A stretch of 19,580 bases of DNA from Verrucomicrobia bacterium UBA740 (lineage in GTDB: Bacteria; Verrucomicrobiota; Kiritimatiellia; RFP12; UBA1067): the NCBI GenBank assembly GCA_002298665.1, contig DBKW01000029.1, positions 1 to 19,580 of the forward strand, written 5' to 3'. Shown piece after piece: positions 1 to 6,852 of the stretch. Within the stretch, counting starts at the first letter, position 1. Each line of letters begins with the position of its first letter. The notes under the pieces are model-generated. The model had not been told where the DNA came from. It ran no database searches and saw nothing but the letters and a program-made list of their open reading frames with translations. A program made the translations under genes and the position numbers.

Positions 1-86
1 ACATGCGCATGTTAGATACCGTCACATGCGGGGGGTATTGGCGGGGTGTTCCGCGGGGTAAATTTTCTTCCTGCGGCGGGTTCAAT

Positions 87-125
87 CCGCCTCCTGCCGC
101 GGACACGACCCGCCCCCTGCCCCGG
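87..125. repeat. Imperfect 16-bp direct repeat, two copies
   Basis: CCGCCTCCTGCCGCGG (87-102) recurs as CCGCCCCCTGCCCCGG (110-125), 14 of 16 identical, with a period of 23 bp. The low complexity (C/G only plus T) means chance is a real alternative. No function is assigned. Confidence 0.4.
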
Positions 126-209
126 GCGATAGATGGTCATATAGAGGATTAAGAGAGTAGGGCTCGTAAACGGGACATCCGCGACAACCGGGACGGACGA
201 GACACCCCC

Positions 210-234
210 TCTACATTTTCTACATTCTCTACAT
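210..234. repeat. Three tandem TCTACAT repeats with exact 9-bp period
   Basis: TCTACAT stands at 210-216, 219-225 and 228-234, each separated by two bases, giving an exact 9-bp period. The array lies about 120-140 bp upstream of the -10 element of the protease gene. Short phased repeats of this kind can be binding sites for a regulator, but no protein is identified and the function is inferred only from position. Confidence 0.6.
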
Positions 235-245
235 GGTTAATATTG

Positions 246-274
246 TTACCCCCCTCCGCACACTTACCCCCCTC
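246..274. repeat. Perfect 11-bp direct repeat TTACCCCCCTC, two copies
   Basis: TTACCCCCCTC occurs at 246-256 and again at 264-274, perfect over 11 bases, with an 18-bp period (twice the 9-bp period of the TCTACAT array just upstream). It lies some 80-100 bp before the promoter of the protease gene. It could be a pair of operator half-sites on one DNA face, but this is only an inference. Confidence 0.55.
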
Positions 275-348
275 TTTCTCCATGTCCTCGCAGCTATTCG
301 CGCAAGGAGCGTGGAGGCGACTTTATTCTATCCACGAAACATAAGATA

Positions 349-357
349 TGATATAAT
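349..357 (+). promoter_or_regulatory. Extended -10 promoter TGATATAAT before the CAAX-type protease
   Basis: TGATATAAT (TATAAT at 352-357 preceded by the extended -10 TG) ends 11 nt before the ATG at 369. No good -35 hexamer is seen at 16-18 bp, which fits an extended -10 promoter. A start site 6-7 nt downstream would leave a leader of only about 4-5 nt, and there is no Shine-Dalgarno before the ATG, so a leaderless or nearly leaderless transcript is predicted. The 12-mer ATATGATATAAT (346-357) is repeated exactly on the other strand before the RlmI-like gene. Confidence 0.7.
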
Positions 358-368
358 TAACCCTGCAT

Positions 369-1061
369 ATGGAAAGAAAATCACTTCTGAAGTTGGACGC
401 GGTGACGGTGGCGCTGACGGCGCCCTATTTGTGCTGGATGGCGCTTCTGCTCGCCCTTCCGGCGCAACCGGGTTTTTATGCCCTGCGCACGCTCTGCGCG
501 GCGGTTCTGCTTGTTCCGGCGTTGAGATTCCTCGCCCAATCGCCGCGAACGGATTTGGGCGAGAAACCGCCGCAGACCGGCTCAATCCTTTTCTGGGGGA
601 CGCTCACGGGGCTTGTCGTCTTTCTGCTCTGGGTGGCACCCGAATCGTGGGGGTGGTACCAAAAGCTGTTCATCCTCGGCGACTTGCCCGCGGCCGACGC
701 GCCCGCGCCGTACGACCCCGCCAATTGCGGCTGGCCCCTTACGCTCGCCCGTCTTGCCGGAAGCGCATTCGTCATCGCGCCCGCCGAGGAATTCTTCTTC
801 CGCGGCTTCCTCTACAGACGGCTCCAGTCCGCGGATTGGACGCGCGTGCCGCCCAGCCGTTTTGACGCGTCCGCCTTTTTGTGGACGGTCGGACTTTTTG
901 CGCTGGAGCACAATCGCTGGCTCGCGGGAGCGCTCGCCGGGGCACTTTATGGCTGGGTCGCGCTGCGCAAGGGTCTTTGGGCGGCCATTCTCGCGCATGT
1001 CGTAACCAACTTGGTCTTGGCGCTTTATGTTATTAAGTTCGACGAATGGGCGTTTTGGTGA
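369..1061 (+). CDS. CAAX prenyl protease-related membrane protein (exosortase/PEP-CTERM-associated type)
   Basis: A 230-residue, strongly hydrophobic protein of the CPBP/ABI (CAAX protease) superfamily, intramembrane glutamate-type metalloproteases. All three family motifs are visible: EEFFFR at residues 140-145, a conserved H181 in LEHNRW, and HVVTN at 210-214 (H210, N214). Hydrophobic segments lie around 11-30, 41-57, 72-90, 125-140, 170-196 and 202-222. The arrangement, the length and the WYQKLFILG stretch at 96-104 resemble the CAAX protease-related subfamily found alongside exosortase/PEP-CTERM protein sorting, but no exosortase is in this window. The ATG has no Shine-Dalgarno and lies 11 nt after a -10 element. 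The methyltransferase gene starts 19 bp after its stop. The substrate is unknown; the superfamily is a safer call than the subfamily. Confidence 0.8.
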   Translation: MERKSLLKLDAVTVALTAPYLCWMALLLALPAQPGFYALRTLCAAVLLVPALRFLAQSPRTDLGEKPPQTGSILFWGTLTGLVVFLLWVAPESWGWYQKLFILGDLPAADAPAPYDPANCGWPLTLARLAGSAFVIAPAEEFFFRGFLYRRLQSADWTRVPPSRFDASAFLWTVGLFALEHNRWLAGALAGALYGWVALRKGLWAAILAHVVTNLVLALYVIKFDEWAFW

Positions 1062-1080
1062 GGCTTGTGGAGAGGACTCT

Positions 1081-2274
1081 ATGATTTCAACGGTTTATAT
1101 AGAAAAGACGGTTTATGGCGGCGACGGGCTCGGCCGCCTGGGCGATGGACGCGTCATATTCGTCCCGGGCGCATTTGCGGGCGAAGAGATCAAGGCGGAA
1201 ATCGCCGCGGAAAAAAAGCATTTCGTCAAAGGTCGCCTCGTCGAGGTGGTCAAGCCGAGCCCGGACCGGCTCGCGTCACCCGATCCGTCCGTGCCCGGCA
1301 TGGTGTATGCCGCGCTCAGCGCGCACGGCGAACAGACCGCGAAAGAAGCCCAATTGCACGATTTCTTTGCCCGTGCGCGCATACCGGTCGGAAAATTCGG
1401 ACCGTCCGCAGCGCCTGCGCACTTTCTGAACTACCGCAACAAAGTCGTCTACCACTTCGCGCGGCAGAAAGGCGCCTGGGTGCTCGGCTACCGTGAAGAA
1501 CCCGCGCATGCGATCGTCGACATCACGAACGACCCGCTGGCACGGCCGGAAATCAACGCCCAGCTTGCAACAATCCGGCAACAGGCCTTCGCGCTACTTT
1601 CGCAGGGCGCGCCCAATGTGCGCCGCGCTGTCGAGCGCCAGGCGAATTTGACCGTGCGCTGGTCGTCCGTCAGCGGGGTGCGCTGGTGGATGGGCGAACC
1701 GCCCGCCCAGGCCGTCATGCGCGAGGCGACTTGCAAGCGCATTTTTGAAGTCCCCGCCGGCGGATTTTACCAGGTCAATCCCGAAGTCGGCGAAACGCTG
1801 GTGCGGTCCGTTGTGGACGAATATGCGCAAAAAGCCGTCCGCGCACCGGAGGTCATAGACCTTTATTGCGGCGTCGGCGTCTTCGGGCTCTCCTGCCGTC
1901 CGCCCAAACTGCTCGGCATCGAAAGCGGACGCGAAGCCGTGGCCTTCGCCCGGCGAAATGCCGCGGCGCAACAGATGGCAAACGCCACTTTTCGCATGGG
2001 GCAGATAGAGCACATGCGAAAGGCCCTGCCTGCCGCCGAACAGGCGACGCTCATCATCGACCCGCCGCGCGGCGGTCTTGGCCCCGGCGTGGCCGAAGCC
2101 CTTCTGCGCCTGCGCGCACCCTACATCTTCTATGTTTCGTGCGATCCGGCCACCCTGCTGCGCGACTTGCGCAAATTGACGGCGAATTACGACGTGGAAA
2201 GCGTCCGTTGGTTCAATATGTTCCCCCGGACGGCGCGATTCGAGACGTTTGCCGTCCTCGTGCGCCGGGGATAG
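1081..2274 (+). CDS. TrmA/RlmD-family RNA (uracil-C5)-methyltransferase
   Basis: A 397-residue SAM-dependent enzyme that methylates C5 of a uridine in tRNA or 23S rRNA. A TRAM RNA-binding domain occupies about residues 1-60. The catalytic domain shows FYQVN (229-233), the SAM motif IDLYCGVGVFGL (259-270), DPPRGGL (327-333) and the nucleophile Cys354 in VSCDP; Glu388 in RFETF is the expected general base. The usual Fe-S cysteines after the TRAM domain are missing: the corresponding stretch (about 64-90) contains none. The ATG at 1081 is chosen because GGAGAGGA stands just upstream and the protein then begins at the TRAM domain; an in-frame ATG at 1027 would overlap the protease gene. Probably co-transcribed with that gene. 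Which uridine is modified (m5U54 of tRNA or a 23S site) cannot be told from sequence. Confidence 0.9.
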   Translation: MISTVYIEKTVYGGDGLGRLGDGRVIFVPGAFAGEEIKAEIAAEKKHFVKGRLVEVVKPSPDRLASPDPSVPGMVYAALSAHGEQTAKEAQLHDFFARARIPVGKFGPSAAPAHFLNYRNKVVYHFARQKGAWVLGYREEPAHAIVDITNDPLARPEINAQLATIRQQAFALLSQGAPNVRRAVERQANLTVRWSSVSGVRWWMGEPPAQAVMREATCKRIFEVPAGGFYQVNPEVGETLVRSVVDEYAQKAVRAPEVIDLYCGVGVFGLSCRPPKLLGIESGREAVAFARRNAAAQQMANATFRMGQIEHMRKALPAAEQATLIIDPPRGGLGPGVAEALLRLRAPYIFYVSCDPATLLRDLRKLTANYDVESVRWFNMFPRTARFETFAVLVRRG

Positions 2275-2278
2275 GCCG

Positions 2279-3277
2279 TCAGAAGACGATTTGCTTTTGC
2301 GTCTCGGGCATGACGACGACCGGCGTGCCCGGCGCATACGCGGCAAATCCTTCCGCCCGGATGACGACAAGCGTTTGCGTTCGCTCCAAGATGACATGGA
2401 TGAGCGTCTCGGGTCCAAGCGGTTCGCTGAAGTCGACATGCGCCGCGAGGGTGGACAGTTCGCCCTCGTTCGCGGTTCGTTCCCGCAGGCGGAGATTTTC
2501 CGGGCGTACGCCCACGGTCCGCGTCGGGTGAAGAAGCCCGGGCGGGAAAAGATTCATGGGCGGCGTGCCGATAAAACCCGCCACAAACGTGTTGGCCGGG
2601 CGTTCGTATATTTCAAGCGGCGGGGCGACTTGCTGGAGCCGGCCCTGGTTCATCACGACAATCCGCTCCCCCATCGTCATCGCCTCGGTTTGGTCGTGGG
2701 TGACGTAAATCATGGTCGCCCCCAAACGCCGGTGCAGACGGATTATTTCCGCGCGCATTTCCACGCGCATTTTGGCGTCCAGATTGGATAGCGGCTCGTC
2801 AAAGAGAAAGACGGACGGTTCGCGCACGATGGCGCGTCCCAAGGCCACGCGCTGGCGCTGTCCGCCGGAAAGCGCGCGCGGCAAACGCTTCAGATAAGGC
2901 GTCAAACCAAGAGACTCCGCCGCGGACGCAACCCGCCGGGCGATTTCGTCTTTAGAAACATGGCGCAACTTCAAGGCGAAGGCCATGTTTTGCGCAACCG
3001 TCATGTGCGGATAGAGCGCGTAATTCTGAAAGACCATGGCGATGTCGCGATCTTTCGGCGGCGCAAAAGTCACATCGCGTCCGCCGATGGAGATTTGCCC
3101 GCCTGTGGGCAATTCAAGGCCGGCGACCATGCGCAGGGTCGTCGACTTGCCGCAGCCGGAAGGTCCGACCAGGACAAGGAATTCGCCATCCTTGACCGTA
3201 AGCGAAAAGTCGTCCACGGCACGTGCATCGCCGCGCGCATAGACCTTGGAAACGTTGCGGAAAACGACTTCAGACAT
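2279..3277 (-). CDS. Sugar-type ABC transporter ATP-binding protein (UgpC/MsmK/MalK family)
   Basis: A 332-residue cytoplasmic ATPase of the carbohydrate-importer CUT1 type. Walker A GPSGCGKST is at 38-46, the Q-loop Gln at 84, signature LSGGQRQR at 136-143, Walker B VFLFDEP at 156-162 and the switch His at 194. A C-terminal TOBE/MalK-like regulatory part follows from about 245 (TVGVRPENLRL at 254-264). Somewhat shorter than typical 360-370-residue members, mainly in the C-terminal part. No permease or solute-binding gene is nearby, so it may be a shared ATPase energising several sugar importers encoded elsewhere, as known for MsmX/MsmK. The start codon lies within the last codons of recR (8-bp overlap), so it is probably the last gene of the long run. 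It ends 4 bp from the stop of the converging methyltransferase gene. Confidence 0.9.
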   Translation of the reverse strand: MSEVVFRNVSKVYARGDARAVDDFSLTVKDGEFLVLVGPSGCGKSTTLRMVAGLELPTGGQISIGGRDVTFAPPKDRDIAMVFQNYALYPHMTVAQNMAFALKLRHVSKDEIARRVASAAESLGLTPYLKRLPRALSGGQRQRVALGRAIVREPSVFLFDEPLSNLDAKMRVEMRAEIIRLHRRLGATMIYVTHDQTEAMTMGERIVVMNQGRLQQVAPPLEIYERPANTFVAGFIGTPPMNLFPPGLLHPTRTVGVRPENLRLRERTANEGELSTLAAHVDFSEPLGPETLIHVILERTQTLVVIRAEGFAAYAPGTPVVVMPETQKQIVF

Positions 3278-3866
3278 CGCGCCGTCCCTGGATCGCGCGC
3301 TTCAACGTCAGCGGATCCGAATAGGCGATACCCGAATCGGCGGGGAGCCCGAACGCCAAGCGCGTCACTTTCACGGGCTTTCCCTTGAGCAGTTCGGCGA
3401 TATAGCCCGCCGTCGCGTCGCCGTCCATGTCGGTCGAGAGCGCGAGAAACACTTCCTCGAATCCTTCATGGGCGATCCGCTCGAACAGACTCGCGAGGCG
3501 CAGCTTTTCGGGGCCCTGGTGACGCGCGGGAGCCAGTTTGCCGCCGAGCGCGTGGTACCGTCCATGGAAAGCGCCCGCCGCTTCAAGCGTTTCGATATCC
3601 GAAGGCTCTTCCACGACGCACAAGATGCGGTTGTCGCGCGTAGGATCCGTACAGAGCGCGCACGGGTCGGCGTCGCGCGTAGTGAAGGCGCCGCAGCGCG
3701 AACAGCAACAGACCGTGTCGCAGGCCGTCTTGAGCGAGGCGAGTAGCGGATCGGCGAGGCGCGCGCGATCCCGCACGAGCGCGAGCGCCGCGCGCGCGGC
3801 GCTTCGCCGACCCAAGCCCGGCAGTTTCGCCAGGCACTTCTCGAGTTCCTCGATCGGACGCAGCAT
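3270..3866 (-). CDS. recR: Recombination protein RecR
   Basis: A 198-residue protein of the RecFOR recombination-repair pathway, acting with RecO and RecF to load RecA at gaps. In order: a helix-hairpin-helix LPGLGRRSAARAALAL at 15-30, a zinc finger with Cys55, Cys58, Cys69 and Cys72, then a Toprim domain from about 81 (VVEEPSD at 84-90, ALGGKLAP at 106-113) and the conserved C-terminal AFGLPADSGIAYSDPLTL segment at 171-188. Length is normal for RecR. It follows ebfC with a 2-bp gap, the widespread ebfC-recR pairing, and overlaps the start of the next ABC ATPase gene by 8 bp. Extra cysteines at 53-54 precede the zinc ligands, so the exact first ligand is a judgement. Confidence 0.95.
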   Translation of the reverse strand: MLRPIEELEKCLAKLPGLGRRSAARAALALVRDRARLADPLLASLKTACDTVCCCSRCGAFTTRDADPCALCTDPTRDNRILCVVEEPSDIETLEAAGAFHGRYHALGGKLAPARHQGPEKLRLASLFERIAHEGFEEVFLALSTDMDGDATAGYIAELLKGKPVKVTRLAFGLPADSGIAYSDPLTLKRAIQGRRDV

Positions 3867-3868
3867 CG

Positions 3869-4180
3869 TTATTTGCCGAAAAGCCCGCCTTCGGCCTGCA
3901 TCATCTTCGCCATTTCGGCCTGCGTGGCGTCCTTGACTTTCTTGATGGCGCCGTTCACCACATTGAACAGCATCGTCTCGAAACGCGCCGGCTTGCCCGC
4001 CTTGACCTCGTCGTAGGCCTCGGGGGCGATCGTAATGCTCGCGATTGACATGTCCCCGCGCGCCGTCACCGTAATGCCGCCATTCGAATATTCGGCAGTG
4101 ATCTTCTGGATTTCATTCTGGATGCGTTTCGCTTCCGCGCGCATTTTCATCGCGTCTTTGAGTTGTCCAAGCATTCCCAT
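3869..4180 (-). CDS. ebfC: Nucleoid-associated protein, YbaB/EbfC family
   Basis: A 103-residue small DNA-binding protein. It begins with a helical, charged segment (MLGQLKDAMKMRAEAKRIQ) that forms the dimer tweezers of the family. The conserved core GITVTARGDMSIASITI (35-51) follows, then a second helical part ending in a Met-rich tail. Family members coat and bridge DNA and are typically next to recR, as here (2 bp before it). The start is supported by AAGGA a few bases upstream. The 38-bp gap to purC upstream is the largest inside the whole run, but no promoter is visible there. Confidence 0.9.
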   Translation of the reverse strand: MGMLGQLKDAMKMRAEAKRIQNEIQKITAEYSNGGITVTARGDMSIASITIAPEAYDEVKAGKPARFETMLFNVVNGAIKKVKDATQAEMAKMMQAEGGLFGK

Positions 4181-4218
4181 TTCAGGAGTCCTTTCTTAGT
4201 GATGATTTGATTCGTTTC

Positions 4219-5121
4219 TTAAAGTTCGATTGCGCGTCCCGTCAAGTCCTCAAAAGCCTTGCGGTAGATTTCGCGCGTGCGTTCTATGACGTCCGCCGGA
4301 AGCTCCGGCCCTGGCGGCTGGTGGTTGAAGTGGATGGAATCGAGCCAGTCGCGGACATACTGCTTGTCCAGCGAGGGTGGATTGGCCCCCACGGCGTAGC
4401 TGGAAACGGGCCAGAAACGCGAGGAGTCGGGCGTAAGCACTTCGTCGGCCAAAATAAGCGAGCCGTCCGCATCCTTGCCGAACTCGAACTTCGTGTCGGC
4501 GATGACAATGCCGCGCGGGCGCGCATAGTCGGCCGCTTTCGTGTAGAGATCGATGGTCGCATCCCGCAGGGCGCGCGCCGTTCCGGCGCCGACGAGCTTT
4601 TCGGTTTCGGCGAAGTCGATGGCCTCGTCGTGCGTGCCGATTTCGCCCTTCGTCGTCGGGGTGAAAAGGACCTGGTCCAGCTTGGAGGCGTTTTGGTATC
4701 CCGGACGCAATTTCTCGCCGTTCACCGTTCCTTTCGCGGCGTATTCTTTCCATCCGGAGCCCGTCAAATACCCGCGCGCAATGCACTCCACGGGGACCAT
4801 GTCGACTTTGCGCACAAGCATGGAACGTCCGCGCAGGTCTTCTGCGTAAGGCTGCAGTTCGGCGGGATATTCCGCGACGTCGGCGGTAATCAGATGGTTC
4901 TTCATGCCGAAAAACTCAAGCCAGAAAAGCGAGAGTTGGTTCAGCACCTTCCCTTTGCCGGGAACGCCGCTGGGCAATATGACGTCGAACGCGCTGATAC
5001 GGTCCGTCACAACCATGAGAAGCTTGTCGCCCAAGTCAAACACGTCACGGACCTTTCCGCTTTTCACGGGCAAACCCGGTATCGCGCACGCCAGCAACGC
5101 ATGATTTTTGTCGTATTTCAT
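4219..5121 (-). CDS. purC: Phosphoribosylaminoimidazole-succinocarboxamide (SAICAR) synthase
   Basis: A 300-residue enzyme of de novo purine synthesis that joins aspartate to CAIR using ATP, giving SAICAR. Family motifs: SGKVRDVF at 21-28, DRISAFD at 40-46, VECIARGYLTGSGW at 111-124, DEVLTPDSSRFW at 226-237 and KQYVRDWL at 253-260. The length and the inserted segment between about 124 and 200 are those of the longer PurC form (about 300 residues, as in yeast Ade1) rather than the roughly 240-residue E. coli form. The ATG lies 3 nt after the stop of the DUF4340 gene, with AAAAGG inside the end of that gene as ribosome-binding site. purH is also in this run, five genes upstream, but the two are not adjacent. 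Confidence 0.95.
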   Translation of the reverse strand: MKYDKNHALLACAIPGLPVKSGKVRDVFDLGDKLLMVVTDRISAFDVILPSGVPGKGKVLNQLSLFWLEFFGMKNHLITADVAEYPAELQPYAEDLRGRSMLVRKVDMVPVECIARGYLTGSGWKEYAAKGTVNGEKLRPGYQNASKLDQVLFTPTTKGEIGTHDEAIDFAETEKLVGAGTARALRDATIDLYTKAADYARPRGIVIADTKFEFGKDADGSLILADEVLTPDSSRFWPVSSYAVGANPPSLDKQYVRDWLDSIHFNHQPPGPELPADVIERTREIYRKAFEDLTGRAIEL

Positions 5122-5124
5122 AAT

Positions 5125-6852
5125 TTACCTTTTATTCGTCTTTAGAAGAGAAGCCGAGAACGCCGTCACGGCGCGATCGGACAAAACAAAAACGGCGTCC
5201 GCCGCGCCAACGGTCGCATACGCACCGCCCTGGGTCGCTTCACCGATCTGCAGATTGCGGCGGACCGCACCCGGGGTGCTGAAATCTATCGCCACGACCA
5301 GTCTCGGCTTTTCAAGCCCGTAGAGTCGCAAATCGGAAGGCTGGACTTTCAATTTCACGATGCGCTCGGCTTTTAGCGGGTGCAGCTCGGCGAGGACGGC
5401 GGCAAACGCCGCGACATCAACCTCGCCCGTCTCGGCGCCTGCGGGATTCCCGACGAGCCATGTTTTGCGCGGCTTGTCGTAAACAAATGTCCGTGTGGTG
5501 GTTCCGCCATTTGAAATGAATGTCAAGCGACTGATTTCGGACGGGGCGATGTCAAGCATCTCCTGACTGCGCAATTCCTGCAACGAACTGTCTCCTAGAA
5601 CCAACCGGCTTGGAATCTGGCGCGCGGGTTCCATTTCCTTGCCTATCCCGACGGAAACCGCGATCACAGGCTCGCCTGCCGTTTCGAGCGGGGCTTTAAG
5701 CGCGAGGATGTTCGCCAGAAGTCCGTTGACATATGTTCCGTTGGCGGGCGCAAGCACGGGCGACTCCATCTCCCACGTTCCTTTTGCGGACTTGACGAGC
5801 GAATAAACGACATCGTCCGCTTCTAGACACAGGCGCTGAACTTCCTGTCTTTCGTAGGGATAAAGCCGCGAATCGTTGAAATCCGAATCGGCAATCAACT
5901 CCACGAGCTTGGCCGGGACGCGCGCGATGGCCGTAGTATTCTGGATAAGCGCATAAACCTGGTTCGAGGACGCCGATGCGCCGAAAGAAAGCTGGTTTGC
6001 CGTCCCCGCGGCGTTGCGCAGCGTGACGGTAATCGCGCTTTCGGCATCCAGTCCATATCCAGCCAAAAGCGAAGCCGGGGCCACGGGAGGTTCATTCGAT
6101 GCGCCGACGGGCCACACAAAGGAGTCCGCCCGCGCCTCCGCGAGCGCCTGCAAAAACTGGTTCACGCGACTGGTCGACACAGGCGCATCCGGGGTTTCCC
6201 CTTCTTGCAGACGCCGCCAGGCGCCTTTGCTATAGGCAAAACGCGAAAATGCGCGCGGCCCTCTCCGAATGTCAAATGACATGACGGGGTCAAGCCGGTC
6301 TTCGACAAACAGAGATTTCTTCCGGTAGTCTTGGATAGGCGAATTCACGCAGTCCAGGAGACGACGGTCGACGACGTAAATCATGTCCTCGCCCCCCACT
6401 GCGACATAGACGCCATCCCCGGTCGGAGTGGGATTGCCAATCGCATAAACGTTTTTGGCGCCGGAAGCCGACTCCAGCAACACTTGGGCGCGCGGCGACT
6501 CAAGACCGAAGTCCGATTGGGTCCTGCCCAGGCGCGCCAACTCGCGCGTGTCGAAGGAAGATTGTATGTAGGCCGTCGCGAACGCATCGAGCAAGCGCAT
6601 GATCTGCCGCGGCTCCACGCTTGCCGCGTATGGCTTGACCAGCTCCCAGCACCGTCCCTTGACAAACGAGGCCGTCGCGGAAGAGTCCTTTTCGATGTTT
6701 ATCGCGGAAATATCGTTTGGGGAATCCGAGAGCAGGACAGCGCGCGCGATGAGCGCGTGCGTCGGGCGTCCGCGAAACGAGAAATAGACGTGCGCGGATG
6801 CCAAAAAGAGGGCCGCGACAAAAAACCAGAGATAGAGACGGCGATTGTTCAT
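5125..6852 (-). CDS. DUF4340 protein of a Gld-like ABC system, with internal repeats
   Basis: A 575-residue membrane-anchored protein. Residues 7-24 form one hydrophobic segment, the rest is predicted to lie outside the cytoplasm. It contains repeated DUF4340-like units: each has a Trp-bearing strand region (W69, W212, W360, W465) followed by a helical Leu-rich part. Three of the four carry a second half opening with FGLESPR (115-121), YGLDAES (266-272) or YGLEKPR (511-517) and ending in a short VYV/VFVL-like strand. Members of this family are commonly encoded after GldF/GldG-like genes; here the start overlaps the GldF-GldG stop (ATGA) with a strong AGGAGG upstream. The function is unknown: it may act as the extracytoplasmic partner of the ABC complex. 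No enzyme motif was recognised. Confidence 0.85.
   Translation of the reverse strand: MNNRRLYLWFFVAALFLASAHVYFSFRGRPTHALIARAVLLSDSPNDISAINIEKDSSATASFVKGRCWELVKPYAASVEPRQIMRLLDAFATAYIQSSFDTRELARLGRTQSDFGLESPRAQVLLESASGAKNVYAIGNPTPTGDGVYVAVGGEDMIYVVDRRLLDCVNSPIQDYRKKSLFVEDRLDPVMSFDIRRGPRAFSRFAYSKGAWRRLQEGETPDAPVSTSRVNQFLQALAEARADSFVWPVGASNEPPVAPASLLAGYGLDAESAITVTLRNAAGTANQLSFGASASSNQVYALIQNTTAIARVPAKLVELIADSDFNDSRLYPYERQEVQRLCLEADDVVYSLVKSAKGTWEMESPVLAPANGTYVNGLLANILALKAPLETAGEPVIAVSVGIGKEMEPARQIPSRLVLGDSSLQELRSQEMLDIAPSEISRLTFISNGGTTTRTFVYDKPRKTWLVGNPAGAETGEVDVAAFAAVLAELHPLKAERIVKLKVQPSDLRLYGLEKPRLVVAIDFSTPGAVRRNLQIGEATQGGAYATVGAADAVFVLSDRAVTAFSASLLKTNKR

Larger units (their letters stand above)
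1..368. other. Non-coding leader upstream of the CAAX-type protease gene
   Basis: No convincing gene was found here; the open frames entering it are out-of-frame shadows of the protease gene. It holds a GC-rich first part (about 30-125), then a more mixed part with several short direct repeats, then an AT-rich promoter immediately before the first gene. The repeats are listed separately. The upstream neighbour lies outside the window, so whether this is a divergent promoter region or the 3' side of another gene cannot be decided. Confidence 0.6.

Noticed and set aside
74..100. GGCGGGTTCAATCCGCC, resembling a tRNA or tmRNA T-arm
   Set aside because: The T-loop register (GGTTCAATCC) gives a stem with mismatches, and no matching 5' acceptor, anticodon arm or CCA end could be built around it.
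233..865. Open frame of 210 codons on the + strand starting ahead of the protease gene
   Set aside because: It runs out of frame through the protease gene, is Arg/Pro/Ala-rich shadow sequence and has no recognisable domain; the overlapping frame has all CAAX-protease motifs.
2272..2290. Small hairpin CGTC-AGAA-GACG at the convergent gene ends as a terminator
   Set aside because: The stem has only four base pairs and no T-run follows; too weak to call.
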